Shown piece after piece: positions 1-11,593 of a DNA stretch of 64,000 bases. Position numbers and translations under genes: made by a program. Position 1 is the first letter of the stretch; every line of letters begins with the position of its first letter. The stretch is taken from positions 62,001-126,000 of the forward strand of contig NQMI01000033.1 of assembly GCA_002270565.1 (NCBI GenBank). The letters run 5' to 3'. Under the pieces are notes generated by a model. The model was not told the origin of the DNA and ran no database searches. It was given only the letters and a program-made list of their open reading frames with translations. The DNA comes from Stenocarpella maydis. Its lineage: Eukaryota > Ascomycota > Sordariomycetes > Diaporthales > Diaporthaceae.

Positions 1-144
1 GATAATCATACGTGGTCCGGATAGGCCACCCTGACTCGTTTGCCCGTCGTCCTCGCCCACGCACACTGCCTTGTGATTGCTCCGAACGCCCTCGTCCCAC
101 GCCGTCTCCTACCTTGGTCCGCTGCTGACTGCAGCCTCGCCGCC

Positions 145-3100
145 ATGGAGCACGCGAATGGCTCCGTCAAAGGCTATGCAAAGACAAAGAACAGCCTCAA
201 CGGCGTGAATAGCATCAATAGCTTCAGCTCCTCCATCAACACCCACACCACGCCGCCTCAGAGGTCAACGCCAAGGCCGCGTCGGGGACGTCTCTCATGG
301 GTCTTCAGCGTGATAGCTCGGTACGGCTCCTCTCCCCAGAGCTTCAGCCCCTCTCGCACAACGCCACTTTTTAGCTGCGATCAATTGCTGACTGAATCTA
401 CGTGGTAGCCTGTTCACCTGGTACTCGATCCTCAGCATCCTCTTCCGATGTCCGGCCACCCTAGAAGAATGCACCGACGCCTCGCCTCGGATCTGCAAAC
501 CGTACTTCCAGCTTAAGCATGCCGTCTCTCCCCATGTCGAGCCGTATTACCATATCTACGCTGCTCCCTATGTCGAGCTAGCGAAACCCTACTACAAGAC
601 AGTCGACCAGAGGGTCCTGACACCCTCCTGGGCGTATGCCACCAAATACGGATCTCCTCGTGTCGCACAGGCTCAAGCGTTCGGCAAGGAGAAGTGGGAA
701 AAGAACTTGCAGCCAGGGCTGGCCAAGTACCAAGCTCTCGCTCGGGAAAAATACGACGAAACCCTCGCTCCTCATGTCAACAAGCTGTCCTCAGCCGTTG
801 CGCCATACTACGAGGTGGCCAGGACAAATGCTCTCCAGACGTACCACGACTATCTTCTTCCGACATATGTCTTCGTGCAGCCCTACGCGCAGCAGGGCTA
901 CACCGCCGCGTCCACATTCACAACCGAGACTGCGGTTCCTTCTACCATTTGGGCTTGGAACAAGACCCTTGTCTTCCTGGATGGAACTGTCTGGCCCCAG
1001 CTGCGTTCCCTTTACACGGAGAATGTTGAGCCTCAGCTGTTGAAGATCGGCCAGAGGCTCGGGCGTTACAACGGCAACAACACTCAGAAGACCACCGAAT
1101 CTCTCTCCAGGTATGTCGTGCGGCTCTCGCTCGTTCCGTCCTTTAACTAAAGCAGTCGTAGCAGCACTGCGGCAAAGGCTGATTCGACCTTGACAAAACC
1201 AACACCAGCCGTGTCGTCCGCGTCGTCCACGCCTGTCTCCAGCGACGTTACATCCTCCACCGTCGAGCCAAGCTCCTCATCTGATGCCGCACCTTCTAGC
1301 TCAGAGGAGCCTGCAGTACATAGCGAGTCAGCAAAGACGAAACTGGGTGGCGAGCATATCCCTGCTCCAGAAATTGCTCCAAATGAGAGCGAGGTCCGCC
1401 GGACCGCGCGTGAGACCGTCGCGGAGGATCTCAAAGCATGGCAAGAAAAGTATGCTAAGGCTGCCGACGAAGGTGCTGCTGAGATCGATGATCGCATCGA
1501 GGAGATAGCCAGGCGCATGGTCGACGGACAAGCAAACACCATGGGCAAGTCTCTTGTCATTCAGCTCAAGGAGACTGTTGACACAGAGCTTGCAACACTG
1601 AAAGCCGTCATTCGGGACACTGTCGGCGAAGTCAAGAGCGGGTCCCAGACCCCCGAGGCTGCCCAGGAGAAAGTCACCGCGGCCGTACGGAAGGCTGGGC
1701 TGGAAATCAAAGAAAAGTCGCAGGATGTCCGCAACTGGAGGGCAAACTACGAGAAAGAGATAGAGATGAGCGTCACCAAGTTCGCCGCAGACCACTTCAA
1801 AATTCTTGACAGCATACGGGACCTGGCGCTGCAGAAGATTGGCATGAAGTGGGCTTGGATGGACGGCGTCACCTACAAGGACTGGGCAAAGTTCCACCTT
1901 CTCAAGGACCGTTTCGACGAGTGGCAGGCTGACCTCAAGAGTCTCATTACGTCCCACCCTGGGCTCGAGACCGCCCAGAACGAAGGGCTAGCTATTGAAG
2001 GCCAGGCTATGGAACTGGCTCAATCCGCGGCCAAAGAGCTTACAACCCTGAAACAAGTGGCGGGCTGGAAGATCGCGTCCCTCGACGATTCCGAAGAGTT
2101 CGACCTTGAAGTCACACGGCTTGCTGCCGAGGAGGCAGAAAAGGCGGCAGCTGCGCCTGAAGTAGAGGCTGAAGCTGAGGCTGAGTCTGTTGAAAGCGTC
2201 GCCCAAGAGGCTTCCGCGTCAATCGCGCCGAGCTCCGAAACCGAGACACCGGAAATCGCCGAGGCCTCAACCGCGGTCTTGGAAGAAACTCCAGTTTTCG
2301 TTGCTAACACAACCGAGGCCACGGAAGCCGCTCATCCTCACCCCGAGGAGCTCGGGGCCGCTCATGTGCCGATCGATGAGGTGGCCGAGCCTGCGGACGC
2401 TGACGTGTCGGCCGCCGACGAGCCCGAGGCGCCGTCAGCTACCGACACTGTCAAGCCTGCTTTCCTGGGTGCTGCCGCCCAGTCGGTCCCCAGCCGCCAG
2501 CCGATATTAGAGGATGATAGCTTCGAGGCCGCCGGCAGTGTCATCTCTGCCATTCAATCTGACATTCCGGCCACCATTTCATCAGCAGCCAGTTCTGCCT
2601 ACTCGGCCGCGATGGCTGGGGCTGCTGAGCGCTATTCCCAGGCGTTGTCACTGTTGTCTGCCCAGGTCTCCAGCACTCCCAAACCTGCGCACGAGCAACT
2701 CCTGAGCTCGGTCACTGCCGCCTACAGCAACGCTGTCGCTGCTGCTAGCTCCCAGTTGGATGCTGCTCTCGGCGCTGCCCAGCATGGTCTCTTCGCCACC
2801 ACCACTACAAATGCCTTGGCGTCCGTTCCGACTCTTGTGGACTGGGTCCACGTAGAGTCAATTGCGGCGTCCAGGCTGAACGAAGGCAGGTCCTGGGCCG
2901 AGGCGCAGTATGAGAGTGCCAAAGTTGCCATTGGTGCGGCGACTCCCACACCAACGGATATCTCTGGTACTGCGTCGTCTGTGGTCTCTGCTGCTGGAGA
3001 ATCCCTGTCTGCAGCTACCGCCGCGGCTGCCGCAAATGCTGAGAAGCTTCTGCAGAATGCGCAGTACAACTACTATGCCGGGCTGGGCATCGCACAAGCT

Positions 3101-3772
3101 CGTTACTCCGAGTTCCTTGCGGCCGCATCAAGTGCACTCAGCTCCATGACTGCAACACCCACGCCTACAGACTTTGCTGGAACCGTCTCATCTGCCGCCT
3201 CTGTTGCCAGCGAATCTGCTGCCTCTATTGCTTCAGTCGCCCAGGAGAACGCCTCTGCGGCAGCGTCTGTTGTGGGTGAAAACGTGAGCTCAGTTGTAGC
3301 GGCTGGTTACGGAAATGTCGCCCACGCAGCCGAGGTTGCTGGTGCTTTCGCTCAAGAGAGTTGGAACGCAGTCCTGGACCAGGTCAGCGTTCAGATCTAC
3401 GGAGCTCCGACCCCTACCCCGTGGTATGAAAGCCTATACGGTGCCGCGGGCGATTATGCGGCCTCTGCGGCAGAGGCAGTTGGAGGCAGCGCCGATGCCG
3501 TTACTAGTGCGGCCGGGACATATGCGACTGCTGCTTCTGAAGAAGCCTCCAAGCAGTATGTAATGGTCAGCAGCATCGTCTCAGAGCTGCTCGTTGGGAA
3601 AGAGCCAACCTTCAGCGAGAGTGTCTACTCCCGCCTCGCTGCGGCTTACTCCGGAGCTGCTGACTCGGCGAGCAGTTTCGCCAGCGCTGCCTCGGAGACA
3701 GTTGCGAGTATAGCCACGGAGGCCGGCGAGGAGGTGAGGCAAGCGACACAGCATGTGAAGGATGAGTTGTAG
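145..3772 (+). CDS. Large Ala/Ser-rich conserved fungal protein ('transcription factor hoxa13' family label)
   Basis: Three exons fit: 145-320, 409-1110 and 1162-3772, giving about 1162 aa with closing frames. The N-terminus (about 55 aa) is basic and Ser-rich. A short hydrophobic stretch (LFTWYSILSILF) follows, then about 200 residues rich in Tyr and Pro with repeated PYY/PYV motifs. A charged, probably coiled-coil segment comes next (around RRTARETVAEDLKAW), then an acidic Ala/Glu region. The last 400 residues are an Ala/Ser-rich repeat with recurring TPTP motifs. From memory, fungal orthologues carry the automatic name 'transcription factor hoxa13', yet no homeodomain is visible. The Tyr/Pro region followed by amphipathic repeats looks more like a membrane- or lipid-droplet-associated protein, but that is inference. 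Molecular function is unknown. Confidence 0.82.
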
Positions 3773-4679
3773 ATGGGGCAGACGATGTCACCAGAGGGTT
3801 CCCTAAGGTAACACACATTTGTCATCAAGCATACTACAACGAGAATTCCAGACCGGACAGCCGGGAGTCCTTCCAGAAAAATGACGATACGACAGTAATG
3901 ATCGGGTTTGGCTGCTTAGGGGATGGGCAGTGTGTGCTGCAATTGGTTGCAGACTGGCAAGCGCTGAGAATTGGTACGGGTGAGTGGATGGGACATCCAC
4001 GTAGGCTCAAGAGACGTTTGTCACTCGCCCCAGTCGGTTCGGGCTATTCGCCAACAGACTCTCGTTTGATCATACCCCGTTTTCGTACACGAACACCTGC
4101 ACCACCCCGAGCTCAGGCTTGCTAGGCAGAGATGCCTAGCGCTCTTGTGCTAGTTTTCTGCTCTCTTCTTTGTTCCGGTCTGTGATCAGTTTCTAGGTGA
4201 TTTGGTGGGCAGGTTTGTATATGTAGCGCTTGGGATACTGTTTTGAGTTAGGAGTTCTGAGAGAAATTGGTTCAGGGAAGGGTTCGAGGGAAACGCCATC
4301 CTGAGGCCTGCGTGTCGGGGAGGAAGCGTGCTGAGCAAATCATTACCAAGACTTATCTTACTCGATCGTATGATTTCCAATAGGTTATGTGAAAAATGCT
4401 CATTCCATCGCAGATTGAAGTGCTTGATAGCCAAGCACGCCATCAACGGACTTATTGACGACACAGGTTGGAGAACACTATGACATGTTAGGCCCGACAT
4501 CGCGTTCAAGCAAACTACACTGCCTGCGTGCTCGTCCATGTTGCCGGAACAGATAGCCTCGGTTGGTAGTCGATCAATACACAAATTGTTCAGTTCCAGG
4601 CCGTATTTTCATACATGCTGGCTACCCGGGCGGCCGAGCCTACAAGCACGTCCAAGCAAGCACACCTAGGCGGTTTACC
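3773..4679. other. Intergenic spacer with a perfect 8-bp hairpin
   Basis: No gene is seen. At 4121-4140 there is a perfect inverted repeat: GCTAGGCA, loop GAGA, TGCCTAGC. The last 100 bases are the leader of the downstream monooxygenase gene. Confidence 0.5.
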
Positions 4680-6210
4680 ATGGCAGCGGATAGCAACCAA
4701 GACACACGATCCCTCCGGCCACTCAGAGTCGCCGTGGTCGGCGGCGGGCCCGGCGGCCTGGCCACTGCTATTGCTCTCTCCAAGACCCCGGACGTGGACG
4801 TTCACGTCTACGAGAAGGACAAGATCCTCCGTGAGGTTGGTGCCGGTATCAACATCGGGGCCAACTCGTGGAATGTCCTCGAATTGCTGGGAGTCGCGGA
4901 CTCGCTTGTGAGCGGGCATCCGTGTGATGTGGTGCTGAATATGTGAGCGTTGTACCTCCCTACTTGCCCAAGTATCTTGCCAGGATAGATAATTATTGCC
5001 TCCACCATGGCTTGTATGAATCCTGCGGGGTGAACCGGGCTGACGGTATACTCCTACTCTATAGGAATGGCCGCTCGGGGGAAGAGCTGCACCGGATGGA
5101 GCGGTCTGTGGATCGTGAATGGCCGGCTGGGAACTGGAAGACAAGACCAACCATCCGGACGCAGAGAACCAAGCTGCAATCCGCCCTGCTGGCCCACGTG
5201 CCCTCCGGGGTCATCCGGCTGTCGAAGAAGCTCGACAAGGTCACGGACCTGGGCGAGCAAGGCGTCGAGCTGCAGTTCGAGGACGGCACGAGCGAGGTTG
5301 CGGACCTTGTTGTCGGGGCAGACGGGATTCGCTCGGTAAGTCGCCACATCCGGCTGCTCCTCCCCGAGGTTTCTTGCAGACAAACCTATCGAGCCCCAGC
5401 TCCCTCTGCCCTTGACTGACCCCACGAGCAAAACAGGTCGTCCGAGACTGCGCGTGGCCAGGCTACAAGATCGCCTTCACGGGGACAACCATCTGGAGGG
5501 CACTGCTGCCGCTCAAGGACCTGACAGACCAGGACCCCCGCTTCGGGACCACGGGCTGGTGGCACCTGCCGACATCGCACGTCTACTTCTCGCCCGTCGG
5601 CGAGGGGCTGGGCGAGATCGCGTCGCGCGAGCACCAGGACCCAGCCGTGCACAGCGCGAGCAAGGTCGCCTGGGGTGTCCCCGTGGCCAACGAGCATGTC
5701 GAGCGCCACTTCAAGGAGTACCTGCCGGCGGTCCGCGCGGCCCTCGCGAGGATCCCCGGCGGCGCGTGGAGGGAGTTTGCCGCCTTTGCCGGGCCCGAGC
5801 TGGCGTCGCTGGCGGCGTGGGACGGCCGGGTCATCCTGGTGGGGGACTCGTCGCACGCCCTCTCTGGTGCGTTTGGGTCCGGCGCTGGGTTTGCGATGGA
5901 GGATGGCTGGGTCCTCGCCCAGGCGCTGAGACACTATGGGAATGATGTCCGCAGGGCCGCGTCGCTGTTCGACAGGGTACGGGTGCCGTACTATTCCCGG
6001 ATGTATGAGTACCTGGGAGGCCAGGCTGCCAGGAGAGCCGAAAAGCTCAGGGATCTTGAGGTCCAGACGGCCGGGCTTACGGAGGAGGAGAGGGTTAAAG
6101 TGAAGCTCATCAAGGAGGGTGGTGACTTGAGTTGGATCTACCAGAACAACATCAGCAAGGTCTGGGATGCGGCTTTGGCCGAGCTCAAAGATGGTGGCCA
6201 GGAAGCTTAG
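4680..6210 (+). CDS. FAD-dependent monooxygenase (salicylate hydroxylase-like)
   Basis: Three exons: 4680-4942, 5065-5335 and 5437-6210, about 435 aa. The N-terminus carries the Rossmann dinucleotide motif GGGPGG (residues 21-26). The internal DG motif (VVGADGIRS) ends at residue 178, exactly at the second intron, and the FAD-ribityl motif GDSSHAL lies near residue 313. This is the full set for class A flavoprotein hydroxylases (FAD_binding_3 family), which hydroxylate aromatic or related substrates with NAD(P)H and O2. The substrate cannot be told from sequence. There is no signal peptide, so it is probably cytosolic. Introns are 122 and 101 bp with GTGAGC and GTAAGT donors. A nitrilase and a P450 lie immediately downstream on the opposite strand. 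Confidence 0.9.
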
Positions 6211-6455
6211 ACACGATATGTGCCTCCGAATAGGTCTCGAACAACGGGGATGGAGTATACCCACGTGCAGTGCACACCTAACTCCATAGACTGTTTTGGG
6301 ACGCGTTGCCTGCAACCGTGGGCCCCCGGAATAAACTGACTATACACGGCCCTTCACACTGCCGGGTTGAGAATACAATAGTAACCAACCATTCATGGAT
6401 GCGCCAACTACGGTATTTATAGTCCCGAGCTCGAGTCATTACAGTCATGATATAC

Positions 6456-7532
6456 CTAGGCAACTGTTCTCAGTCCTTCTGCCCCCTTTTCCTCGGCATT
6501 CTCAGCCGATGGCCACAACTTCTTCCTGTTGACCTTCATCTCCAGAACCTCTGGCCGCTTATAATGGCCGTTTCCGTCAATCCAGACCTTGACCCGTCCA
6601 AGATCGCTGAAATCCAGCTCCGCCACGAGCAGCCGTTCTTCCTCACCAGTGTGCGGACCAGCCAGGTACAGACAGAACGGGTGGATCACGGCCGTCCAGC
6701 CGCCGCCCTTCTTCACAAGGTCCTGCCGGCCGAGATTCTTCTCCATCCATTCCAGGCACGTGTCATCCACGGGATTCGCGACCGCCAGCACAAACACCTG
6801 TGCCGTCAGCGCGTGCGCCCTCATCAGCGCCTCGATCTGCGCATCGGCCACGTCCTCAAAGCCCCTCATGGTGGAGAGTGCGGGCCAGGACCCGACGTGG
6901 ACGTGCTCATTCTGCTCGATGAGGGCCTGCCTCGCACCGTTGAGCGTGTTCTCCCAGCAGCACAAGGCCCCGAGGTTGTAGCTTCCCTTGTCGCCGCCCG
7001 CCTCGACGGGCCAGACGCCCAGCGTAGACCCGTCACCCTGCGCCCAGACGTATCTCTCCGCGTAAGTCGGCTGTATCTTGCGGTGGACACTGAGGATGGC
7101 GCCCGAGGAGTCGATGTGCACCTGCGAGTTGAAGAGCGTGTAACCTCCTGGCATGCGCTCCGACACGCCAAGGCTGATGGCTACGCTGGCCTCGCGGCAC
7201 GCGGCTTGGATGGCGCGGATGGAGGGGTCGGAGCTGTCGCAGACCACGCTTTGTTCTGTGTACTGTGCGAGCGCCGTGGTTTGTGTGAGAGGAGGGTAGG
7301 CCTCGGTGAAATACTGATGACGAGGGTCAGCATCTGCCAACAGCATGGATCCAGTGTGAGACTATACCGGGTAGCCCGGAATGAAGGTTTCCGGGAAGGC
7401 CAATAACTCGATGCCTTGTGCCCCAGCGTCCCGTATGGCGTCTACAACCTTCCTGGTTGTGGCCTCCTTGTCCATATACACCGGAGCCAGGTGGGCAGCC
7501 GCAACTTTAAGCTTGAACCTGGGGACCGCCAT
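6456..7532 (-). CDS. Nitrilase / carbon-nitrogen hydrolase
   Basis: Two exons on the minus strand: 7532-7368 and 7313-6456, about 340 aa. The intron (54 bp) has a GCTGAC branch site, and the CAG acceptor restores the family sequence GYPYF. The catalytic triad is visible: Glu48 in AFPETFIPG, Lys134 in HRKIQPTYAER, and Cys174 in GALCCWEN. GDG follows the Lys motif as in true nitrilases (branch 1), which convert nitriles to carboxylic acid and ammonia. Cyanide hydratase and aliphatic amidase are less likely. The start was chosen at MAVPRFKLKV because upstream codons have no family character. It converges with the FAD monooxygenase (245 bp apart) and is codirectional with the P450, so the three may act on one nitrogenous or aromatic substrate (inference). 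Confidence 0.9.
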
Positions 7533-8069
7533 TGTGCCTTGCAATTGTTTGAGTATTACCGCTTGTGTATCCTCGTTATTCTGGTGCTGCGTACCAAAAA
7601 AATATTTCAACAACAGGCTGCGGTCAGAAAGAAGACTGTGGAACAAAGGTGGAGCCAAGCAAAACCAACAATGTGCTGACGCTGCGGATTGAGGGGCCAA
7701 GGCGAGTTGCTGGTGCCACTTATTAGAGAGGGGCTTGTGCCTAATATATAATCCTTCTTTTCTCTACTCCGCAAACAAGTCATAGCCCAAACCAGAAATG
7801 CTGCGTATGGGCCAGAAATCTAGTCTTCTCTCAATATCCAGGTCTAAACAGCCATTAGTAGCCTCGCCATTGCCATGTTGTCAAGTTTTAAGCCATGCCC
7901 GGTCCTCATGTTAATGCAGTCACCATAAAACAAATTGTGCCCAGGATGACAATCACAATAAATAAATTTCTGAGTCAGATTTGACCTTTCCCCGAGTCCA
8001 ACTCCGAAAACTACAATCTGGTTACGTCCTTTTTGCCAAGAGTGGCCTCATAATACATCCATATTCCAA
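7533..8069. other. Spacer between nitrilase and P450
   Basis: This should hold the nitrilase promoter and the P450 3' region. No additional gene is seen. Confidence 0.4.
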
Positions 8070-9979
8070 TCAACCCTCTGTGTCACTCAGCTCCGATGAA
8101 GACTCACGCACGTTGATGAGAACGTCATGGTCGCTATCACTCGCGTTGCTCAAATCTCCCATCCTCTGCTCCCTGTCGTTGACTTTCTCATCAGGCTTCA
8201 CGGCCACGTGTTCGAGGCTCCCATCATCTCGGAGCACAAGCTCCTCATCTTCCTCCTTGGCCGCCTCCCACATCGCCCGCAGCGTCTCCACCTTTGACTT
8301 GCCGCCTCGCGGCACGGCGTCAAACGCGAACTTTACGGGCTTTGCAATCAGGAGTGGCGTGAAGTCGTTCCAGTGGACGGGGATCTCCTGGCCCGTCTTG
8401 GGATCGCGCCGCTTCCGGATGTCAAAAGCCCACGCCAGGCCGCCCATTGTCAGGAAGAGATCCTGCTCGACGATGGGTATGCCCTGGCAGGTCCGTCGGC
8501 CGAAGCCGAACTGGGAGTAGCCGTTGAGGGTGGGATACTGGGTCAGTGGCTCACGGTAGGTTGGATATTTGCTCGAGAGCCAGCGCCCAGGGTTAAAGAC
8601 CTCTGGCGCTGGGTATACACTTTCGTTCCGGGTGATGCCCCTATAGCAAATCATGTTAGATCTGCACGCTCATGATTTTTGTACGTTTGTGAGAGGAGAA
8701 TTTGTGCTTACCACTCCAGAGCATGAATAGTCGCTCCAGCCGGGATGAAGTAGCCATCATAGATGTCATCCTTCTCTGTGGCATGCGGAATCCCAGTCGG
8801 GACGGGCGGCCGCCACCGCAGCACTTCCTTGACCACAGCCCTGAGCGTAGGAAGCTTCTCACGATCCTCCCACTGGGGGCACTTTCCCTTACAGACCGTT
8901 TCGATCTCCTGCTGCAATTTGGCTTGCCAGTCAGGGTGATGGCACATGGCCAACAGGTAACTCTGGATAGGGCTGCCGATCGTGAGCGCACCGGCAATAG
9001 CCATCAGGCCAACCGTGTACATTGCCTCGCCCTTGTCAGTAGCCATTGGCCTGATCGAGTCTTCCTCAGCCGAGCTTCTGGAGATTCTGTCTTGGTCGTC
9101 TAGGTAAGTCTTCATGAAGCTGGGCTTGGCATCCCCTGCCTCCCTACCCCTTTCCACAAAGCCGACATTCATCTTGAAGAGCTGCTCTTCCAGTGCGTGC
9201 CTCGCAGCCTCTTTCCTCTTCCAGGGGCTCATAAAAGCAGGGAGGTGAGCGAGCCAGCTGATGACGTTTGGCAGGGCGCCAGACGGCGAGATGGTCTCGA
9301 GGAGCCCAAACGTCGTCTTTCGCAGGACCCTGGCCGGGTGAGGGCTGCCCCAGCCAAGACGCGAGACTGTCCGGCTTGTGAATTGCTCGATCCACTCAAC
9401 GTAGTTATCACTGTCCTGGGACATCAGATATAGGAATCTGTCTCTCTCCTGCGTGGGGTACCCGTGGAGGGATGCCTGGGCGCTGGTGGCCATGAGGTGG
9501 TGGCAAAGCTTGCGCTGTCGCTTCCACGTATCTGTCCTCCCTAGCAGCGCCAAGTAGTTCCCACTTGTGCGGTTGTCTGGCAGGTTTGGGATGACCGGAC
9601 GATCAGAATATACCGCGTTGCGCTTAGACAGGAGGTCATGAGCTATCCCCTCATCTGAAATCCAGACATGGGATGTGCCAAAAATCTCGATCTGATAGAT
9701 TGGCCCATATGTCTTGGACCACTCGTAGAATTTGAGCCATGTTGCTTCTGGTGGAACATCGTGGACACGGCCAATAAAGGGGAGACCTGGGTTGAAGGCT
9801 GTGAGTCTGCTATGATACCCATATGAATAACTGTCGAGCTTTCAAGGAGACCTACCTTTGGGCCCAGGAAGTGGCTGAACTCCTTCTGGAAGCCTCGGTC
9901 TCTTAGTCCTTGTGTATACTGCGTGGAAGGCAGCTATAATGACAACAGCAGCTAGGCAAAAAAATGGAAGTGCAAGCAT
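8070..9979 (-). CDS. Cytochrome P450 monooxygenase
   Basis: Three minus-strand exons: 9979-9856, 9786-8712 and 8640-8070, about 589 aa. The N-terminal hydrophobic segment (residues 2-20) is a microsomal membrane anchor, followed by a basic/Pro-rich hinge with PLPGPKG. Family marks are the K-helix ExxR (EVLRW), the PERF-like region (VFNPGRWL), and the haem loop FGFGRRTCQG with Cys near residue 451. The I-helix region is AGALTIG in place of the classical AGxDT, so the usual acid-alcohol pair is not obvious. It most resembles fungal O-methylsterigmatocystin-oxidoreductase-like P450s, but the substrate is unknown. A C-terminal acidic extension of about 70 residues follows the conserved fold. Confidence 0.92.
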
Positions 9980-11593
9980 ATTGGATGTCGTGTATGATCC
10001 ACTCGTTTAGGAAAATTTTAGGAATTATATTTCAAAACTTCAAACATCAGAAGTGTTTTGCGTCGCAGGATCGACATCGCCGGAAGATGAGGACTACTAA
10101 ATACCGGCTTCTCAAACCTCTGGCAGGACACATTTATATACATGATAGCGTCGGCGTCCTCAACAGCCCCGGGCTCTCCATGGACGTCCGCCTAGCGTGG
10201 GATCTTTAACTCAAGATGGTCACCGCTCAGCTCATGGTGGGCTGTTGTCTTGAGGAACATTAGCCTCCCCCCCCCCCGGGGGGGACTGCACGCCTCCGTA
10301 AACCGCGAGCCCGAGCCTCAGGAAGTGGCATAAGGGGTCGACTCCGAATACGTAGGAGGAAGACTCCGAACCTGGCTGGGTCCAAGCCAGGCATCTTGTC
10401 AACACAGCCCAGTCGCTGAACTCGTATCGAGTCCACCGTGACCGGCCATTGAGATAGAAAAACGATCTGTTGAAACAACTTAGTGGTAGAAGAGATAGGA
10501 GTCGTGCCGCCATTGCAGATACAGAGGTACATACAGTGGTGGAGGCACATTGAGATAGGCTTTGTTTCGTCACAGCGTGTTTCGCATACCAGCCAAGCTC
10601 TCTCGGGAGCGACTCAATGATGATCAGGGGCCACAGTATTGTTCGATTCACTTATTGTTGCGAGCCGTGCCACGCTCGTATATCGAAGGCCTATGCAGAA
10701 CCAGCCACTACGGTCTACTAGGCGCCTACCGATCGTCGCCATAGCGCACGAATTGACGTCAATCATCTTCGTCCCGCTTGCTCGGACGAACTAGTCTTGG
10801 CACCAAGGAGACTCAGAAACAATCTGAAGTCCGCAGCCACACTATAAGCGTGACTTGCTCCATGTAAGCGCTCAACATTGAGCCTCATTTTCAGCCGCAT
10901 GAACGTGCTTCAACGCTGTTGAGGCTCGCCGGAGCCTGCACGTAGTGAGAGAGCCTTTGGTCCGGGGTGTGAGAAAATCTTTGCTGCTCCTAGAAAGTGC
11001 AAAGATTAGTTCTGCAAGTGAGAAATGGACTCTGGTCTCGTCTGTGACAATATTCCCGTAAGTCTACCAAGCACAAGCATTTCACCATGGCAGGGTGCAT
11101 CCGGAAGTAATTCCGGTACTCCATCTGTCAACTGCTTTTGCGCTGAGGTTTCAAACTCCCTGGGCTGTTGGGCAACACTCGAAAGACAAGGATTGATGTG
11201 CTACACCTCACCGGACTTCGGACGATGAAATAGGACCGCAGGCTTTGGACCAGGAACGAGCTCGATGACACAACAATCCAAATGATCGACCGACAAGAAC
11301 CAAGGATCGGTCTTGTACGGTCTTGGGATTCCCAAAGCGCCGGTCCTAGTGGTGTCTAGCGCCAGCTGTTCCCCAACAGCAACTACAGAAATTTAGGGAA
11401 AGGGTTTGTTCGTGAGCGCCACCGAGGTCACTGAGGCGCGGAAACTTTGAAACGGGCAGTCCGAAGTCCAGCGTTGATCAGGCCATCAGTTCAGGGCAAT
11501 GCCTTGGCCTGAATGCCGAATTACCGTGGGGGAATCTACTACGTATAACAAACTTTTCCGGGCCGTCCTCTCTTCCCAGGACTCGGCAACAGC
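9980..11593. other. Gene-free spacer with a C11/G7 homopolymer palindrome
   Basis: No supported gene in 1.6 kb. Position 10267-10284 is a run of 11 C followed directly by 7 G. The 3' 100 bases precede the arginyl-tRNA synthetase stop. Confidence 0.45.

Noticed and set aside
5386..6315. 309-codon minus-strand frame opposite the FAD monooxygenase
   Set aside because: Arg/Pro-rich shadow; the plus strand shows all flavoprotein motifs and proper introns.
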